Assembly (NCBI GenBank): GCA_950097015.1
Contig: CATNEN010000001.1
Location: forward strand, 5,131,001-5,195,000
DNA: 64,000 nt
Source of the DNA: Macrostomum hystrix
Lineage: Eukaryota > Platyhelminthes > Macrostomidae
Direction: 5' to 3'
Part shown: piece by piece, positions 1 through 12,204 of the stretch
Position numbering within the stretch: the stretch's first letter is position 1
Layout of the letters: each line of letters begins with the position of its first letter
Notes under the pieces: generated by a model
What the model saw: only the letters and a program-made list of their open reading frames with translations
The model's database searches: none
What the model was told of the DNA's origin: nothing
Position numbers and translations under genes: made by a program

Positions 1-1300
1 ATCTAGAAGGGATTTTGGAGATCTGGGAGAGAATCTGAGGATTTGGGAGACAATCTGAGGATCTAGGAGACAATCTGAGGATCTGGGAGACAATCTGAGG
101 ATCTGGGAGACAATCTGAGGATCTGGGAGACAGTCTGAGGATCTGGGAGACAATCTGAGGATCTAGGAGACAATCTGAGGATCTGGGATAGAATCTGAGG
201 ATCTGGGAGACAATCTGAGGATCTAGAAGGGAGTTTGAGGATCTGGGAGAGAATCTGAGGATTCGGGAGACAATCTGAGGATCTAGGAGATAATCTGGGG
301 ATCTGGGAGACAATCTGAGGATCTGGGAGACAATCTGAGGATTTGGGAGACAATCTGAGGATCTGAGAGACAATCTGAGGATCTAGAAGGGAATTTGAGG
401 ATCTGGGAGACAATCTGAGGATCTAGAAGGGAATTTGAGGATCTGGGAGAGAATCTGAGGATTTGGGAGACAATCTGAGGATCTGAGAGACAATCTGAGG
501 ATCTAGAAGGGAATTTGAGGATCTGGGAGACAATCTGAGGATCTAGAAGGGAATTTGAGGATCTGGGAGAGAATCTGAGGATTTGGGAGACAATCTGAGG
601 ATCTGAGAGACAATCTGAGGATCTAGAAGGGAATTTGAGGATCTGGGAGACAATCTGGGGATCTGAAAGACAATCTGAGGATCTGGGAGACAATCTGGGG
701 ATCTGAAAGACAATCTGAGGATCTAGGAGACAATCTGAGGATCTGAAAGACAATCTGAGGATCTGGGAGACAATCTGAGGATCTAGGAGACAATCTGAGG
801 ATCTAGAAGGGAGTTTGAGGATCTAGAAGGGAGTTTGAGGATCTGGGAGAGAATCTGAGGATCTGGGAGAGAATCTGAGGATCTAGGAGACAATCTGGGG
901 ATCTGAAAGACAATCTGTGGATCTGGGAGACAATCTGAGGATCTAGGAGACAATCTGAGGATCTAGAAGGGAGTTTGAGGATCTGGGAGAGAATCTGAGG
1001 ATTTGGGAGACAATCTGAGGATCTAGGAGATAATCTAAGGATCTGGGAGACAATCTGAGGATCTGGGAGACAATCTGAGGATCTAGAAGGGAATTTGAGG
1101 ATCTGGGAGAGAATCTGAGTATCTGGGAGAGAATCTGAGGATCTAGGAGACAATCTGGGGATCTGAAAGACAATCTGAGGATCTGGGAGACAATCTGAGG
1201 ATCTAGGAGACAATCTGAGGATCTGGGAGGGAGTTTGAGGATCTGGGAGAGAATGAGGATCTGGGATAGAATCTGAGGATCTGGGATAGAATCGGAGGAT
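1..1300. repeat. 20-bp minisatellite, about 62 copies
   Basis: The unit is ATCTGGGAGACAATCTGAGG with point variants such as ATCTAGAAGGGAATTTGAGG. Phase is kept without an insertion or deletion from base 1 to about 1250; after that the unit decays and shifts. Variant units recur in blocks, for example the same series near 370-530 and 490-650, as expected from segmental duplication inside the array. It runs off the left edge. Open frames of 113-156 codons on the minus strand are translations of the repeat and are not taken as genes. Confidence 0.97.
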
Positions 1301-1843
1301 CTCGGAAGAATGCCAAGAATAAAAGAAGCCATGCAGCTGGCTGACTCAAGGCATCCAAGGAGCTGCTTCCCTGAGCAGAAGTGCGACCCCCCCTACCCCC
1401 GGTCACGTCTGAGCGATTACGTTTTCTTCTGTTGGAGGAAAAAATGGGTGGATACCGAGGCGGATCACGTTTTTGGGAACAAAGGCTTCCGTTATGTGTT
1501 CCCCTCCCCCCATTAAACGGTCCGTGTATCTTACAAGAACACACCTTAGCGTTTTCTCCGTGTTTTCTCTGCGAGTGCTTCAGTGTTTCATTTGTGTATT
1601 CATCAGTTATTATACGATAGAAAGCTTATTCCATGCAATACAGCTAGCTAGCTACTAAGTCTCAAATAGAGCAGAAAATTTGTTGAATAATATAGAAAAC
1701 TGGGAATAAGACAGGTTATATACTAGGCAAACGATTGTAACGCCTCGATGGAGTCGACTTGAAAGGCTCCGCCCCATTGAATATCGCTTTTTACTTGTTC
1801 CTATCTGGCTGCACTTACTTTTAACATCGCACCGGAGACTGCA
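1301..1843. other. unique spacer DNA, no gene seen
   Basis: Non-repetitive DNA between two minisatellites. It contains short frames on both strands but no recognisable domain and no convincing exon. GCTAGCTAGCTA lies near 1643. Confidence 0.6.
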
Positions 1844-3060
1844 ATGCCTGAAACTGAGGATGTGGGATCTAGGATGCTTGACATTGAGGATCTGAAATCT
1901 AGGATGCTTGAAATTGAGGATGTGGGATCTAGGATGCTTGAAATTGAGGATCTGGGATCTAGGATGCTTGAAATTGAGGATCTGGGATCTAGGATGCTTG
2001 AAATTGAGGATCTGGGATCTAGGATGCTTGAAATTGAGGATCTGGGATCTAGGATGCTTGAAATTGAGGATCTGGGATCTAGGATGCTTGAAATTGAGGA
2101 TGTGGGATCTAGGATATTTTGACATTGAGGATCTGAGATCTAGGATGCCTGAAAGTGAGGATGTGGGATCTAGGATGCCTGAAAATGAGGATTTGGGATC
2201 TAGGATGCCTGAAACGGAGGATGTAGGATCTAGGATGCTTGAAATTGAGGATCTGGGATCTAGCATGCCTGAAAATGAGGATTTGGGATCTAGGATGCCT
2301 GAAACGGAGGATCTGGGATCTAGGATGCCTGAAAATGAGGATTTGGGATCTAGGATGCCTGAAACGGAGGATCTGGGATCTAGGATGCCTGAAAATGAGG
2401 ATGTGGGATCTAGGATGCCTGAAAATGAGGATGTGGGATCTAGGATGCCTGAAACGGAGGATCTGGGATCTAGGATGCCTGAAAATGAGGATGTGGGATC
2501 TAGGATGCCTGAAAATGAGGATGTGGGATCTAGGATGCCTGAAACGGAGGATCTGGGATCTAGGATGCTTGACATTGAGGATCTGAGATCTAGGATGCCT
2601 GAAAGTGAGGATGTGGGATCTAGGATGCCTGAAAATGAGGATTTGGGATCTAGGATGCCTGAAACGGAGGATGTAGGATCTAGGATGCTTGACATTGAGG
2701 ATCTGGGATCTAGCATGCCTGAAAATGAGGATTTGGGATCTAGGATGCCTGAAACGGAGGATCTGGGATCTAGGATGCCTGAAAATGAGGATTTGGGATC
2801 TAGGATGCCTGAAACGGAGGATCTGGGATCTAGGATGCCTGAAAATGAGGATGTGGGATCTAGGATGCTTGACATTGAGGATCTGAGATCTAGGATGCTT
2901 GAAATTAAGGATCTGGGATCTAGGATGCCTGAAAATGAGGATGTGGGATCTAGGATGCTTGACATTGAGGATCTTAGATCTAGGATGCTTGAAATTAAGG
3001 ATCTGGGATCTAGGATGCTTGAAATTGAGGATCTGGGATCTTGGATGCCTGAAACTTAGG
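1844..3060. repeat. 30-bp minisatellite, about 40 copies
   Basis: The monomer contains GAGGATCTGGGATCTAGGAT followed by GCTTGAAATT or GCCTGAAAAT. Monomer variants (GAAATTGAG, GACATTGAG, GAAAATGAG, GAAACGGAG) occur in recurring order; the series around 2131-2260 is repeated at about 2581-2710. One extra base near 2116 shifts the phase. Because 30 is a multiple of three, both strands stay open for hundreds of codons (436 on minus, 383 on plus), giving 10-residue repeats. Both strands being open together argues that this comes from the period and not from coding. Confidence 0.97.
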
Positions 3061-3659
3061 ATTTGGGGTAATTGAAAGTGAGGACTTTAAAAATATTTAA
3101 ATGAGGATTCAATAAATCAGATCTTTCTATTAAAAATGTTGTCCTAACGAATATCACACTGCCATAAGCATAAACTTAAAGCATTTATAAAATACAGAGC
3201 AACTTACAAAGTACTCAATTTAGTGATTGGACTATCTAACATCATTCCATTTCATACGCCCGTTTCCAATTTATAGATAAGAGACTGGTTTGGTTTAGCT
3301 AGAACTTTCCTGTACTGATTAAACTCCAATTAAGACACTAAATTGATCGTAAACTACAGTAAAGTACGAATAAATAGAGTACGCTAAACGATAAAACACA
3401 GATATAAAAAGGCTACGAAAAAAATCTTAAAATTCGTTAACATAAATAATGCAGAAGAAATATTATCATCGAGTTCTTTCTGGCACAGATTTGTGCACTA
3501 AAGTTATATAGGCTTACAAACCAAATTATCTTTAGTTATTATCGAGTGTCCTATTTATGCAGATGACAATTTTTGTATCACTGGGACTAGGATAAAAGTA
3601 CGATACGATTGGTGGTTAGGCGAGACGGTAAGAGAGGATAAAAAAGATTGGAGAGAAAG
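3061..3659. other. AT-rich unique DNA, no gene seen
   Basis: AT-rich sequence with no long open frame, RNA gene or repeat that I recognise. Confidence 0.6.
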
Positions 3660-4145
3660 GTAGAGGATGGGAGAGGATGGAAGAGAATGGGAGAGGATGG
3701 GAGATGATGGGAAAAGATGGGAGGGATGGGAAAAGATGGGAGAGGATGCGAAAAGATGGGAGAGGATGGGAAAAGATGGGAGAGGATGGGAAAAGATGGG
3801 AGAGGATGGGAAAAATGGGAGAGGATGGGAGAGGATGGGAAAAGATGGGAGAGGATGGGAAAAATGGGAGAGGATGGGAGAGGATGTGAGAAGATGGTAG
3901 AGGACATGAAAGGATGGGAGAGGGTGGGAGAGTATGGGAGAGTATGGGAGAGGTTGGGAGAGGTTGGGAGAGGACGTTAAATGGTCGAAGAGGATGAAAG
4001 AGGATGGGAGAGTATGGGAGAGTATAGGAGAGGATGGGAGAGTATGGGAGAGGATGGGAGAGGTTGGGAGAGGACGTTAAATGGTCGAACAGGATGAGAG
4101 AGGATGGGAGAAGATGGGAGAGGGTGGGAGAAGATGGAAGACGAT
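3660..4145. repeat. purine-rich minisatellite (GATGGGAGAG / GATGGGAAAA)
   Basis: About 10-bp purine-only units alternate as GATGGGAGAG and GATGGGAAAA, with later variants such as GTATGGGAGA. The plus strand is almost all A/G, so the tract could form triplex or other non-B DNA. A longer segment including GAGGACGTTAAATGGTCGAA occurs twice (about 3970 and 4071), showing a second level of duplication. Confidence 0.93.
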
Positions 4146-4915
4146 GTGTGTCATTATCCCCTTGAGAACTTCAGATCAGGGAGAAAATAGTAGAGAAAGG
4201 TGAGCAATGTAATCAGATGCCAAGGTGGTAGGAATAGATGAGAAGAAAGAAGATCGACCGTGGCTTAGATCTAGTTTGAGCTCGGGGAAAACCATTCCCC
4301 AACTTCTCAAGTATGTTTTCCTTCCTCATCTATATAAATCACGAATCAAAATTAATTAAAAAACGGGAATCTGAATAGTGATCGCGTGCTGAATTACGTC
4401 AGCATAATATCTGACGGTGTCACTTAATTCCGTTTATATTCCCAATATCAACTACATAGGTCACGACAGTTTGGTGATGAAGCTTAGTGATTTTTCTGCC
4501 TCCGGGGGATTTTTTTACCAAAATACGACAAATCCTTAGCGAGATTGACTGCAATAAAAGAAATCCCACAATCACTTATAGCAGTCGGAAGTCAACATTT
4601 TCTAGTTCTCCTAGCGCACACATTTCAGTAAGCCAGCTAGCCCTACCAATTCTTATAAATGATGAATGGGAGAATTTTAGTTTTTTTATTTGAAAAGAAT
4701 CTACTAAGTTGATTGTTGAGAAATTCCTCGGGTTGCAACTGTGTAAGAAGAGTCTGACACAAGTAATGGTGCATTTGTAAGAAAAAAACTATTTGGGACT
4801 TCAAAGTTAACTGGCCTGGGAAATAGTATGGATGACAATAAATTGCGGTTGTCAATTATAATTTGACTTTGATTTAACATTTTTGGCATATATATGCCTG
4901 GTAATCGAATGTATT
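4146..4915. other. unique spacer DNA, no gene seen
   Basis: Mixed-composition unique DNA. Short frames on both strands have no recognisable domain. Confidence 0.55.
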
Positions 4916-5345
4916 TTGAGATCTAATGTTTGGGGATCACAGGTGTTTTGGGATTATAAAATATCTGGGGATCACAGGTGTTTTGGGATTATCAAATATC
5001 TGGGGATCATAGGTGTTTTGGGATTAGTAAATGTCTGGGGATCACATGTGCTTTGGGATTATCAAATATTTGGGGATCACAGGTGTTTTGGGATTATCAA
5101 ATATCTGGGGATCACAGGTGTTTTGGGATTATCAAATATCTGGGGATCATAGGTGTTTTGGGATTAGTAAATGTCTGGGGATCACATGTGCTTTGGGATT
5201 ATCAAATATCTGGGTATCACAGGTGTTTTGGGATTAGTAAATGTCGGGGGATCACATGTGTTTTGAGATTATCAAATATCTGGGATCACAGGTGTTTTGA
5301 GATCCAATGTTTGGGGATCACAGTTGCTTTGGGATAATTAATATC
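4916..5345. repeat. 35-bp minisatellite (TGGGGATCACAGGTGTTTTG type), about 12 copies
   Basis: The monomer is TGGGGATCACAGGTGTTTTG followed by GGATTATCAAATATC. It has the same 35-bp period as the large satellite further right but a different sequence. A subset carries ATGTGCTTTG and AGTAAATGTC; these variants recur about three units apart. Units become irregular after about 5280. Confidence 0.95.
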
Positions 5346-5909
5346 TGGGGATTACGTGTTTCGGGATTGATGTAGATTATTAATGCGAATATCTTAGAGA
5401 TTCATCAAATATGAGGATCATTGGTGCTTTTGGGATATTATTATTTTGTCTGTGCATCATAAATGTACATAATTCGGGACTTTGAATTCTTATATAACTA
5501 ACAGAATGTACATTTAAATGTAAATAAGGAACTCAGCAAAGAAATATACCTTCTGTTATCTGTACAAGCAAGGCAAGTAAGAAATCTATATACTATACTA
5601 TACTTAGCTCTTAAATATGCATCGGAAGCCAAGTATGGTGAAAGATAAGAGCAGAACGGTAGCTGTTAACTAAATACGCCAATGGAAAATTGTGGAGACA
5701 GGTAGACTGTTTCAGTTTAAATATTGACTCAGAAAACAGCTGCCCAGAAACTGTGCAAGTATGACCATGAGTACGACGAAGGTTTTATCCAGGTGATAAA
5801 ACAGCTCGGTTCAAGAGTTTGTGCCTGTCTAGATACGTAACCGAGTGTTTGCTCAAAATATTTACGTAACTGTCGCGAGATGCTGTTACACAGCTGAGAA
5901 CATAGAAGA
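5346..5909. other. unique AT-rich DNA, no gene seen
   Basis: Decayed edge of the 35-bp array followed by unique sequence. No exon or RNA gene recognised. Confidence 0.5.
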
Positions 5910-6085
5910 GCAGGAGTTGTAGTCTAGTGGTTAGAGCGTCGGTATCACGACTTGAAGATCGGAGGCTCGATTCTTGATTCCACTGGGGCAACTTGTATTC
6001 TTTAGCAAGTCACAACTGGGTGTGGCGTCCCCCCAGTCCATGGACTGAACAGCCGTACATATATAAAGCCAATAATAAAGATAAA
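5910..6085 (+). mobile_element. tRNA-derived SINE
   Basis: A tRNA-like head begins near 5916. TAGTCTAGTGG (5920-5930) matches an RNA polymerase III A box and GGCTCGATTCT (about 5962-5973) matches a B box. After the head comes a body with GGGGCAACTTGTATTCTTTA and a GCAAGTCAC segment, like the common part of many animal tRNA-SINEs, then an AT-rich tail around 6060-6085. The B box is imperfect and acceptor-stem pairing is poor, so this is a SINE and not a working tRNA gene. Confidence 0.75.
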
Positions 6086-6660
6086 AATCAATAACTCACC
6101 AAATTCTGATTTTAGTTTAACAGCTGATAGCTAATTAGTGTTTTCAATAAAAAACTATATCGCAAACAGCCTTCAAAGTTGTAGAGATTTATTAAAAAAA
6201 TTGAAATTGTAGAAAAAATGCAATTACACCAGTTTATTGTAGACGATAAACACATATACCAGTACCAGTGCAGCAGATTTTCAGACGATGCATTCAGTTA
6301 TTAAACGAAGCTTTAGTCCAATGGCACGCCGTTGATAGCTAAATGCAGTAAGACGACAAAGCTAATTTCAAACTGTTACAAGATAGGTTTTCATTCGCTG
6401 CTAGAGAAAAAAATGCGCAATCAGCCAATGAGAGAGAAGCAATGTATGGTGGTTAAATGAAAGCACTAGTGATACTACTAAACTGCTGCTTGTAAACAGT
6501 AGGATATATAGACCATTAATTTCTTCAAAAGTAATAAATCACATCGTTTTTATATATTCACAGTCCAGTTAGTCTTAGTTGGTCTTGTCGCTGAAATGTT
6601 TACAATAGTATAAACGCAATTTAGATATAAACAAAACATACTGATTGATAATTTTCAGAA
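6086..6660. other. unique AT-rich DNA, no gene seen
   Basis: No long open frame or repeat. It leads into the diverged spacer copy that follows. Confidence 0.5.
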
Positions 6661-7075
6661 ACACAATGAATCTTTTTCAAAATCAGACGACGCGCATGAT
6701 TTCGTAATCAGCAGCTGTTGAGCAGGACTCAAACCTTTAGAGAGATTCCCTGTAGTTATCATCATTAAAGGCAATTTAGAGCGTAAACATATGCACCTTT
6801 GGTAGTTTTGCCACTTCCCAGATTCTCAATAGTTCATTAATTTACCCCACACGAGTTTTCCAAGCACATACCAAAAATGCAAGCCACCAGAAGTAATCGG
6901 TTTAGCACGAACTCCGAAATATCTAAAATATAAATAATTAGTAGTTATTAGTTACGGTCGTATATATTCTGCACAAACATAAAAACTAAGCATAATTAAA
7001 AAATATCTAGAACCGATAAAATTCAGACGACGCGCATGATTTCGTAATCAGTAGCCAAGAGCAATACATAAAAGC
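6661..7075. repeat. two diverged founder copies of the satellite spacer
   Basis: Two old relatives of the 291-bp spacer of the 14-37 kb satellite. The invariant core CGACGCGCATGATTTCGTAA begins near 6687 and 7027. Around the first core, TTTAGAGAGATTCCC and GTTATCATCATT match the spacer. About 50 bp later, AGATTCTCAATAGTTCATTAA matches the other spacer edge (CAGATCCTCAATAGTTCAATAA) with no 35-bp array between. From about 6836 a second, more diverged spacer half runs to the second core. This appears to be the pre-expansion arrangement. Confidence 0.8.
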
Positions 7076-8060
7076 AATCGTCAATGATCCAAGATCCCCA
7101 GTTGGTCAGCAGTGGTCAATGATCCCGGATCCCCAGTTCGTCAGCAATGGTCAATGATCCCAGATCCCCAGTTGGTCAGCAATGGTCAATGATCCTAGAT
7201 CCCCAGTTGGTCAGCAATGGTCAATGATCCTAGATCCCCAGTTGGTCAGCAATGGTCAATGATCCTAGATCCCCAGTTGTTCAGCAATTGTCAAAGATCC
7301 TAGATCCCCAGTTGTTCAGCAATGGTCAATGATCCTAGATCCCCAGTTGTTCAGCAATGGTCAATGATCCTAGATCCCCAGTTGTTCAGCAATGGTCAAT
7401 GATCCTAGATCCCCAGTTGTTCAGCAATAGTCAAAGATCCTAGATCCCCAGTTGTTCAGCAATGGTCAATGATCCTAGATCCCCAGTTGTTCAGCAATTG
7501 TCAAAGATCCTAGATCCCCAGTTGGTCAGCAATGGTCAATGATCCTAGATCCCCAGTTGTTCAGCAATTGTCAAAGATCCTAGATCCCCAGTTGTTCAGC
7601 AATGGTCAATGATCCTAGATCCCCAGTTGTTCAGCAATTGTCAAAGATCCTAGATCCCCAGTTGTTCAGCAATGGTCAATGATCCTAGATCCCCAGTTGT
7701 TCAGCAATTGTCAAAGATCCTAGATCCCCAGTTGGTCAGCAATGGTCAATGATCCTAGATCCCCAGTTGTTCAGCAATTGTCAAAGATCCTAGATCCCCA
7801 GTTGTTCAGCAATGGTCAATGATCCCAGATCCCCAGTTGGTCAGCAATGGTCAATGATCCTAGATCCCCAGTTGTTCAGCAATGGTCAATGATCCCAGAT
7901 CCCCAGTTGTTCAGCAATGGTCAATGATCCCAGATCCCCAGTTGTTCACCAATGGTCAATGATCCCAGATCCCCAGTTGTTCACCAATGGTCAATGATCT
8001 CAGATACCCAGTTGGTCGGCAATGGTCAATGATCCTAGATCCTCAATTGTTCAATAACTT
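7076..8060. repeat. 35-bp satellite array, about 28 monomers
   Basis: Tandem 35-bp monomers related to the large satellite, but with GATCCTAGATCCCCAGTTGT as the usual form. In the middle, monomers alternate CAATGGTCAATGATC and CAATTGTCAAAGATC, making 70-bp dimers. The dimer pattern and the GTTGTTCAG variant distinguish this block from the arrays right of 14.6 kb. Confidence 0.95.
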
Positions 8061-8304
8061 ATAACGAATTAGTTTCCATGCACTCACCAAAAATGGTGTT
8101 CTCTTGAAGCAATTGGTTGAGCAGGAACCCAGAACAATCTAAAATGAAAAAAAATTATTATATATATATACTCTGCACAAAGATAAAAAAGGGTTTAGCA
8201 TAATTAAACAAATTGATAAACTTCAGACGACGCGCATGATTTCGTAATCGGTAGCCAAGAGGAGATTAATCCCCACCAGGGCTTTAGAGAGATTCCCAAA
8301 TGTT
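8061..8304. repeat. satellite spacer copy, interrupted at its right edge
   Basis: Copy of the 291-bp spacer with the conserved core at about 8227. It follows the consensus up to CCCAAATGTTATC near 8304, then changes abruptly to unrelated DNA, which is the left limit of the transposon segment. About 45 bp of the usual spacer are missing. Compared with the right-hand spacers, its differences around the core include third-position changes in the minus-strand frame discussed under findings. Confidence 0.85.
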
Positions 8305-8510
8305 ATCCCCGTGTAAAAGTTTGAGCGAGTGAATCCTTCGAGGTAGCGAGTATTTAGCGGGAAAAGCACCGAGGAAATCAACTTTTTTTACACGGTAGCG
8401 CGTTTTTGTCAATTTTGTGACTCGCTTCCAAAGAAACGCGCTGGCGCACGGTCAAATACGCGGTGGTTTTCACGGTGGGAGCTCGCTCGCTGCTTGACTC
8501 GGTGGCCAAC

Positions 8511-8712
8511 TCGCTACTGTAACTCACTCATTCACTCGCTACTGTAACTCGCTCATTCTCTCGCTACTGTAACTCGCTCATTCTCTCGCTACTGTAACTC
8601 GCTCATTCTCTCGCTACTGTAACTCGCTCATTCTCTCGCTACTGTAACTCGCTCATTCTCTCGCTACTGTAACTCGCTCATTCTCTTGCTCATTCTCTCG
8701 CTCATTCTCTCG
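8511..8712. repeat. 25-bp subterminal repeat, about 8 copies
   Basis: The unit is CTCATTCTCTCGCTACTGTA plus ACTCG. The last copies shorten to CTCATTCTCTCG. It lies about 200 bp inside the left limit of the transposon segment. In EnSpm elements such repeats are often transposase-binding sites; binding is inferred here. An AT-rich TATA-like stretch follows at about 8729-8752, upstream of the transposase start. Confidence 0.85.
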
Positions 8713-9044
8713 CTGTGCAAAGGAGCGTATAATATATGTAAATATATTTATTTGACGTGCGCAAATATTAACGGTGTGTCCTTTCTTTATGTTTACAGTA
8801 CTAATTTCTTCTGTTTATTGGAGTTACCTTAATTTAGCATTTAGCATTTCGATTAGCGCTTAATGTATTACATTTCACGTCTGGCACTTCAATTGAAAAT
8901 ACAGTAGATTCAATTATATATTACGTTGAATTCAATAATGACCGGGTTCACTGATTAGCCGTGGAGCCCTACCTATTACGCCTTAGCACCGTTGGTAAAC
9001 TGGAAATGAATAGACCAAGAGACCCACTGACTATTCCAGAGTAA

Positions 9045-12000
9045 ATGCCTAAGGATAAAGAATCAAGACGCCTGCGCCTGCTAAACCAGCGAGCCATGCG
9101 CTCCCTGGCTCAGCTCGCTGTAGCCGAGCAACAAGCGGAGCAGCAGCCGAGGGCCCGGTGGGTCAGAAGAACTGCCCAGCTTGCAGTACCCGAAGCTGCC
9201 CCTGCTCCCCAGCAGGCTGCAGTACCCGACGTTGCCCGTGCTCCCCAGCAGGCTGCAGTACCCGACGCTGCCCCTGCTCCCCAGCAGACTGCAATGGCCG
9301 AAGCTGCCCCTACCGACAATGACGCCTACATGTACTTGTCAGACGGCGACACTATCTATGAGGAAGAAGGCGACGAAACGCGTTCCTTTTCTGATGCGTT
9401 TCAAGACGCTGCTGTCGACGCCGCTGCCCTAGATGATCAGGAGGAGTATGTCCCCTACCAGCCTGCTGACGCAGTGGAGGACGACTTCATGGACGGCTTC
9501 GCTATTGATCCGGAGGGTGAGCTTGATGTCGCCGAATTGGAAGAAGACATTTTCGGTCCGCGACCGGACACTGACAACGACGATAGGAGAGGAGGCTACG
9601 GAGTAGATGGAGTACCTATCAGGTACGTGGTAGAAGTGTTTAGGACTACTCACTACGTACTTTTTACTTTGTACATATGCTGCATCATATCTACTATAAC
9701 TATATATATACCCGCAGTTTAATACTGCCCTTAAAAGTTACTATGTACGCACCACTTACCTATCACAGGTTGCGTCCCGACACCGTCGCGTATCCCGGCG
9801 CCAAGTACACGCACAATGGCATTGCGGTCCTGGCCTCCATTTTGGTCGACCGATACAGTCTGCCTCAAACTTTCTTAAACGACCTGCTGATCTACACAGG
9901 CGAGATTCTGCCCGCGGGCAGCGTCTATCCAATGAGTGCATTCGTCTGTCAGAATATCTTCCGCGGAGCATCCGCTCAACGGCGGCAGTTCTGCCCCCGC
10001 TGTAGTGTCGAGGTGTCGAAGGCAGATGTCGACGGTGAGGTAGCATGCAGAAACTGCGCACTATTGCTCTCAGCTGCCATTGTCAGCAACTTCTGGTGCT
10101 TCAACATCAGGCGACAAATTCGCCAGCTGATTGAGCACTCCCATCTGTTGGGCCATGTCACCTTTCCGGTGGACCAACCCGCAATGCCTGGTTGCCTGCA
10201 GCTTGGATCCAGTGCGGAGTATATGCACTTCAAGCGCAGCATTCCGCTACACGATCGGCAGGATTTATCCTACACCGTTAATATCGATGGATTCCCCCTG
10301 TTTATCAATTCGAGGGGAGAAATGTGCCCAGTCTATCTCGTAATAAACGAAGTAACGGAAGAAGCGCGGAAGCCGAAGCTAATTGTCATCTGCGGCCTCT
10401 GGGCAGCTTGCAAGAAGGTGAAGGCCGTTGCTTTCCTTCCGTGGCTGGTCGCGGAGTTGAACGATTTGCGCCGCGACGGCGTGAAGTACAGCACTGGAGG
10501 AGGTCTTGCGGGTACGACGCCGGGTGTCCTGCGCCTACATCCGCTCCTTTTCGTCATGGACGCCCCACAGCGAGCCGAGGTGATGTGCCTGAAACGTCAT
10601 AACTCGGTGCACGGCTGTGATAATTGTTACAGCGTCGCTGTGTTCCGCCGAGGCGCGCTCCGCTTTCTGTATGACGATGGCGGCGAGGGTGTTGTTAAGG
10701 CCACGGAGGCGGGATGCACCCAGACCAGCGTGCGAAACTTGCTCGCCGATGCTGTTCCAAGAGGACGGGACAATTTGCTGGGAGTGATGGACGTGTCCAA
10801 GCTGCTGCACTTAAACGGCTTCGACTACATGCACGGGTGTCCACCCTGTTTGCTGCACCAGGGCTACATGGGTGTGGTGAAGTGGAAGTGGACCCAGCTG
10901 TTCCACCCGATGAAGAAACCGGACCCAATGGCACGTAGCCCTGATCTGTCGGCAAGGGTCGCGGACATTGATGCAGCGGCGTCGCGACTTCACGTCCCGC
11001 TTGACCACCAGCGTGCACCCCGCACCTTGCGGGAGGTCCTGATGTTCCGTGGCCACGAGTTCCAGACCTGGCTAATTGTGTACGGTCCAATGACGTTGGA
11101 GAGTGTATTCACTGCGGCGAACGCACTGAATTACTATCATCACCTCCTACTCCTAGCGGCGCCGCTCTTCTGGATGACATTCGAGGGTGCGCCGCTGACC
11201 GAGGTCCAAACAGCTGAGGTGTCTCTGCTCCAATACCATCGGCTTCTGGGGGAGATGTACTCCGAAGCTGCGATGACGTACAACGCACATCAAGTGTGCA
11301 GGCACCTAGGTAATCAGAGAACTATTTCTCTATTTGTAGTAGAGCTATATGTAGTTTGACAGTGCTTTGTAAAAACAATATTAGCACCTACAGGTACTTT
11401 TAGATCATTTTGATCGAAACGCAATATTGCAGTACTAATACACTTCGTATTCATACTAATTGGCGGAACTGTCGCCCATATTTGCTTTTTAACGCCCCAA
11501 CTTCCTTAGGAATGTACGCCGAGTTGTACGGGCCGCTGTGGAGGCTTTCTGCCGGGCTTTTCGAGTCGGCACACTGCGCCATGCGACGTCGCATTCACGG
11601 TACTCGCCGAGTGGACGTGGAACTGGCGGGGATTCTGCAACGCCAGTTTGAGCGCCGCGACATGCAGGACCGTCTGAAAATTAGCAATCCATTTGACTAC
11701 GAAAGATACACCGACGTTCGCACTGCAGACGGGTGTGCGCTCCGCGAGTTGCGGACCAATATGGCCGACGCCGGCGGGGCTCGGGCATTCGCCAGAGCCA
11801 CCCTGAGCAGCGGTACGCGAATTGCTGTGTATCAGCCGGGTATGCGAAAGCAGAAAATCGTTTCCTGCTTTGTTGCGTACTGCGTGGACGAGCACCGCCG
11901 CGACTTGTTTGAATATGGTCGTGTGGAGGGAATTTATGTCCGTGATTCGAGCACCACTGTGCTGTTGCGCCGTCTACCGACAAGGCCCTTGCTGCAGAAC

Positions 12001-12204
12001 GAGCACCACTTGCTCCACTTGTTGGGGATCCACTCCAACCGTGGCTGCCGATTCTCGCACGTGCGTCGAATCTACGTGGATCCGTTCGGACCACTATCGC
12101 CATTTTATTTCGAGGTGCCTGCAGCGAGCATTCTGGCGGCCTGCTGCGTTAACGACACAAAAGTGGGCTTCCTACCTCATCGTCAATATTCATTTGCAGC
12201 TTGA
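9045..12204 (+). CDS. EnSpm/CACTA transposase (Tnp2/Transposase_21-like), three exons
   Basis: Exons 9045-9622, 9769-11309 and 11510-12204 join in frame to 937 residues. Donors are GTACGT and GTAATC; acceptors are TATCACAG and TTCCTTAG. The ATG at 9045 follows an in-frame stop and opens a basic stretch. An Ala/Pro/Gln region has three 12-residue repeats (about residues 52-90), followed by an acidic segment. A CxxC...CxxC pair near residues 268-290 precedes the catalytic region. NIDGFPLF (about 364), the MDAPQR region, and DYMHG with VVKWKW (about 545-560) match the family core. YGPMTLESVF, TYNAHQVCRHLG, YGPLWRLSAG and RRIHGTRR are the conserved C-terminal motifs, and the last intron falls between them. 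All three exons are open, so it may be intact. Family assignment is from motif recognition. Confidence 0.85.

Noticed and set aside
1655-3059. Long opposing open frames (436 codons minus, 383 plus) with 10-residue repeats
   Set aside because: Both are translations of the 30-bp minisatellite; the period keeps both strands open, and no non-repeat domain is attached.
5910-5995. Functional tRNA gene
   Set aside because: A and B box matches are present, but stem pairing is poor and a SINE body follows.
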